From the NCBI GenBank assembly GCA_024227135.1, contig JAAELC010000171.1, forward strand, positions 1 through 33,664: 33,664 nt of DNA, in the 5' to 3' direction. The notes under the pieces were generated by a model. The model did no database searches. It worked only from the letters and a program-made list of their open reading frames with translations, and had not been told where the DNA came from. Source of the stretch: Gammaproteobacteria bacterium (GTDB lineage Bacteria; Pseudomonadota; Gammaproteobacteria; Chromatiales; Chromatiaceae). Position numbers and translations under genes: made by a program. Numbering within the stretch: the first letter of the stretch is position 1; each line of letters starts with the position of its first letter. This document shows positions 30,719-33,664 of the stretch, in pieces.

Positions 30719-31944
30719 TGATAGAGGACAGCATCAAAAACAGCCATAGCCTCCATGATGGATATCTGGTGCTGGTGGATGCTCTTTCCGCGATCCGCCA
30801 GCTTTCGGATATCGATCTTGGCATCCTATCCGAGCCGGATTTCCTTGAGCAGGTTCTGGTTGTCCTGGCAACCCATCAGGATCTTGGAGGGTGTTCGGTC
30901 TTTCTGACTGAAGGAGAATGGCTGGCGTGCGTGGCAGGTACCAATGTCAGTCAACGATTTCATTCGTTCGCAACCAGGGTCAGTTCCAGTTACTCGGGTG
31001 AGGTGAGGTTCTCGGTAAATGATGGGTTGATGGGCAGCACCTGTCGCACCGGAGAGATTCAATACTGTCCTGATTGCGAGGATGATGAACGGTTCAAGCC
31101 GTTCAGAGGACTCGATCTTTTCCATGATACCGGTTCATTGGTGTGTGTTCCCCTGAAATCAGGAAACCACGTGCTGGGCGTATTGAACCTTTCTCACCCC
31201 AAGGCTCACTTTTTTGAGCCACCGCATCAGCAGTTTCTATTGCTTTTTGCAAATTGCATGGGACGTTCACTGGAAACCCACCGATTGCTCCACAATTTGA
31301 AGGGCCAGGTCGCAGCTCGCACCCATGAGCTCGAGCAGGCCCTTCAGGAGTCGGATGATCTGCGTCGCCGATATCAGCGTTTATCGACCATCGATGAGTT
31401 GACCGGCCTCCACAATCGCAGGTTTTTCTTCGCTGAAGGCGAATCCATGCTGGCGCGGGCAAATCGCTATGAAATGCCCCTGAGCCTTTTGCTCATCGAT
31501 GTCGATTACTTCAAACGTATCAACGATACCTGGGGACACGCGGTAGGTGACAAGGTACTGAAAATGATCACTGAAGTGCTGCGCAGTGAGGTACGCGCCG
31601 GTGATATATGTGTTCGGATGGGAGGGGAGGAGTTCATTCTGCTACTTTCCAATACCGGATGCGTGGGCGCCGACCTGCTGGCTAAGCGTGTGCAGGAAAA
31701 AATAGGCCAACTCGATCTGGGTGGGGAGATGCAAGGGCTGCTGGTAACAGTCAGTATTGGAATGACTTCGCTTAACGGCACTATTGCCAATGAGCTTTCG
31801 GAGACACTGGACCTGCTCTATAGACAGGCAGATACGGCCATGTACCGATGCAAGGAGCAGGGACGTAACTGCAGAATGTTTTACACCCAGGGGATGGGCA
31901 GGCTTGGGGTGGCCACTGACCACGCTTCGGAGAAGGCTCGCTGA
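30718..31944 (+). CDS. GAF-GGDEF diguanylate cyclase
   Basis: This 408-residue protein has a GAF sensor (about 30-195), a short coiled coil (about 195-225) and a C-terminal GGDEF domain. The active-site motif is GGEEF (302-306), preceded by the inhibitory I-site RAGD (293-296) five residues upstream, so it should make c-di-GMP under product control. DELTGLHNRR marks the domain start. No membrane segment is visible. The GAF ligand is not known; the region contains several cysteines (e.g. QYCPDCEDD), which may be redox- or metal-responsive, but this is speculation. It overlaps the HDOD gene by one base. Confidence 0.92.
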   Translation: MIEDSIKNSHSLHDGYLVLVDALSAIRQLSDIDLGILSEPDFLEQVLVVLATHQDLGGCSVFLTEGEWLACVAGTNVSQRFHSFATRVSSSYSGEVRFSVNDGLMGSTCRTGEIQYCPDCEDDERFKPFRGLDLFHDTGSLVCVPLKSGNHVLGVLNLSHPKAHFFEPPHQQFLLLFANCMGRSLETHRLLHNLKGQVAARTHELEQALQESDDLRRRYQRLSTIDELTGLHNRRFFFAEGESMLARANRYEMPLSLLLIDVDYFKRINDTWGHAVGDKVLKMITEVLRSEVRAGDICVRMGGEEFILLLSNTGCVGADLLAKRVQEKIGQLDLGGEMQGLLVTVSIGMTSLNGTIANELSETLDLLYRQADTAMYRCKEQGRNCRMFYTQGMGRLGVATDHASEKAR

Positions 31945-31977
31945 CACTCTAAAAAGCTCTAGAGGGACATTATGCCT

Positions 31978-32010
31978 GCCGGGAACCTGAGGTTTTTTCA
32001 GGTCCCCGGC
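31978..32010. terminator. Interrupted hairpin between convergent genes
   Basis: GCCGGG-A-ACCTGA pairs with TCAGGT-C-CCCGGC around a loop rich in T. It lies between the diguanylate cyclase and the dynamin-like gene, which converge, and could terminate both, but no T-tract follows on either strand. Confidence 0.5.
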
Positions 32011-32063
32011 AAGTCAGTGGAGGCTGTGAGTCCGCCTGATGCTTCCAGACGGAGAATAGCTCC

Positions 32064-33536
32064 TTAGCTGGTCTGGGTTTCAGTGGTCTCTTTTTTCTCT
32101 TCCCCTGAAGGGTTGGTAAAGCGGTCATTGAGGGTCTGAACGTAACCGTCTGCGACCTCTATGACCTGTTTCAGCGTGCGACGGGAAGACCGTCCCCATC
32201 CCGCAGGATTCTTACTGAATATGCTGCGCCAGGGCTTGGTGTTGTTGAGAAACGCCTGACCCAGATTACCCCGTATTCCCAGTTTGTCAGCCATTTTATC
32301 CATCGAGTTGCTGATTGAGCGGGCGCTGATGGATCTCACCGTGAAGTGGATACCAAGCACCACCAGAATGATCGCTATGATGCTGCCGTAAAGCAAACCA
32401 TTGCTTGCCACCACCGAGTCCAGCCACTCAGGAGCGAAGGTCGTACCCTGCCAGTAACCGAGTTTGGACGTCAGATACACAAAGAGTGCCGCTACACCTC
32501 CAAATGCCAGGATGTCGCCCCAGATAACCCGTGTCTTCCAGCGGGATATGGCTTCCTGGAGGGCAGGGACGGCCCGCTCTTCCATATCCAGAGCCGTTTT
32601 TTCCAGGGAACCGACGATACGATAGGCCCGTTCGATTTCCACTTCATGCATGCGGCCGTGTATCTCTCCCATATCCTCGTCTCGCTTGCGCTCGAAGCGA
32701 TTACGCAAGGTTTCGTCGTCGATAGGTACAGCGGCGTCGGGGTTGTAAATGGTATAAAAACGGCCCGCAGTCAGGCCCCTCTCACCCATCGAGCGCTCCC
32801 AGGCTGCAACCACTTCTTCCGGGTTATCCTCACGCGCCGAAGTATCGATTTGATTGAGGATATAAAGAAACTTGCCTGAATCTGCCCGGTTGATGGTATT
32901 GCTGACCAGGTGATTCAATGTGTCGTTCATCGCGCCAGGTTCCGGATGTCTGGCATCAAAGAAGACCAGGACCAGATCGGATATATCGATGATATGGTCT
33001 GTTATGCGAAGCGTTGCCGTTCGTTGGGCGTCTGCATCAAATCCCGGGGAGTCGATTAGAATTTTTCCACGAAGCACTTCGCTCTGACAGGTTTTCAGCT
33101 GCAGGTAGGAGTCGATACGCTGACCTTCCCCCTCGGACACTTCCTCGATGTCATTGCTGATCTGATAGAAGGGAAAGCGAGGATCAGAATCCAGTGCAAC
33201 CCCGGGGAGGGCGTGAGAAGCCTTTTCCCGGCTGTAACACATAACGGTAAAACGGTCGTCCACCGCCTGGTTGCCGGTGCGCTGCATCTTGGTGCCCAGG
33301 TAATGGTTGATAAAAGTGGACTTTCCCGAAGAGAACGTCCCCAGGACTGTTACTAGAGGCCACCAGGGAATCTGCGTCGCGAAGGATTCGTCACTATTGA
33401 GAAGCCCCATTTTACGGGCGACGCGATCCAGCTTCTTAAAGCTCTGGACCGTGTTAAGAAGTACCGGATTCTCCTGCTCGAGATGAGTCTCGAGATACTT
33501 CAGGCGTCCGGTTATTAGTTTTCCAGCTGCATTCAT
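32064..33536 (-). CDS. Bacterial dynamin-like GTPase
   Basis: This 490-residue protein has a dynamin-family GTPase domain: the P-loop GTFSSGKS (66-73), switch region, DSPG (162-165) and NQID (228-231). A helical region follows, then two hydrophobic helices (about 335-355 and 375-400) and a basic, charged C-terminus. Dynamin-like proteins bind and remodel membranes; the paired helices suggest a membrane-anchored form. No partner gene of the same family lies next to it, so it stands alone. The start at 33536 has GGGGA upstream. The 128 bases to the end of the window show nothing further. Confidence 0.88.
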   Translation of the reverse strand: MNAAGKLITGRLKYLETHLEQENPVLLNTVQSFKKLDRVARKMGLLNSDESFATQIPWWPLVTVLGTFSSGKSTFINHYLGTKMQRTGNQAVDDRFTVMCYSREKASHALPGVALDSDPRFPFYQISNDIEEVSEGEGQRIDSYLQLKTCQSEVLRGKILIDSPGFDADAQRTATLRITDHIIDISDLVLVFFDARHPEPGAMNDTLNHLVSNTINRADSGKFLYILNQIDTSAREDNPEEVVAAWERSMGERGLTAGRFYTIYNPDAAVPIDDETLRNRFERKRDEDMGEIHGRMHEVEIERAYRIVGSLEKTALDMEERAVPALQEAISRWKTRVIWGDILAFGGVAALFVYLTSKLGYWQGTTFAPEWLDSVVASNGLLYGSIIAIILVVLGIHFTVRSISARSISNSMDKMADKLGIRGNLGQAFLNNTKPWRSIFSKNPAGWGRSSRRTLKQVIEVADGYVQTLNDRFTNPSGEEKKETTETQTS

Positions 33537-33664
33537 GGCCTGTCCCCGAATATTGATCGAAATACTAGCAATTCAGTGGGATTATCCGGATTGGCAGATG
33601 TTTATCCAAGAACCGGATCCCGCACGCCCCATATTAACCCGCTATCGAGTCGCTGGACACCCCA

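Overview
The window reads as a chromosomal segment of a denitrifying gammaproteobacterium. The heme d1 gene order follows Pseudomonas (nirS ... C-F-D-L-G-H-J ... N), the regulator is Dnr-like, and c-type cytochromes are numerous. A sulfur-oxidising or symbiotic relative of the Sedimenticola/Thiodiazotropha type is my guess from this flavour; no taxonomic marker gene is present. I found no rRNA, tRNA, CRISPR array, phage or transposase gene.

Layout. (1) 1-1732, minus strand: a B-family (ba3-like) heme-copper oxidase set: small membrane subunit, CuA subunit II, and subunit I running off the left edge. Subunit I keeps the heme and CuB histidines but has Gln where oxygen reductases carry the cross-linked Tyr, so I read it as a probable nitric oxide reductase of the CuA-linked kind. 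(2) 2304-7869: an anchored protein of unknown function, heme A synthase, IPP isomerase, and the copper-delivery proteins SCO and PCu(A)C, plus a small lipoprotein and an orphan prepilin-like protein. (3) 8414-9799: a tri-heme cytochrome c and a secreted thermonuclease. (4) 9848-21630, minus strand: the nir region: nirS, a NapC/NirT tetraheme protein fused to two tandem ethylbenzene-dehydrogenase-like heme domains, a cupredoxin in the usual place of nirM, then nirC-F-D-L-G-H-J-N. No nirE is present. (5) 22146-28540: NO/nitrosative-stress functions: bacteriohemerythrin, an octaheme HAO-family cytochrome, a second hemerythrin, DUF2249, an NnrS-like polytopic membrane protein and a Dnr-type Crp/Fnr regulator. 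(6) 28562-33536: nadA, an HDOD protein overlapping a GAF-GGDEF diguanylate cyclase, and a dynamin-like GTPase.

How it works together. Six palindromes of the form TTGAY-N4-RTCAA lie upstream of the NOR-like operon, nirC, nirS, the bacteriohemerythrin and the second hemerythrin (two sites). Several have a -10-like hexamer about 31-36 bases from the box centre, as expected for class II FNR/Dnr promoters. The picture is a Dnr-controlled module that makes NO with NirS, builds heme d1, and removes or senses NO with the NOR-like oxidase, hemerythrins and the NnrS-like protein. CtaA, SCO and PCu(A)C may supply heme and CuA to the oxidase.

Three copies of a short MITE-like element (about 160-217 bp, imperfect ~30 bp terminal inverted repeats) are scattered through the window. 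At three gene ends the element terminus supplies the stop codon.
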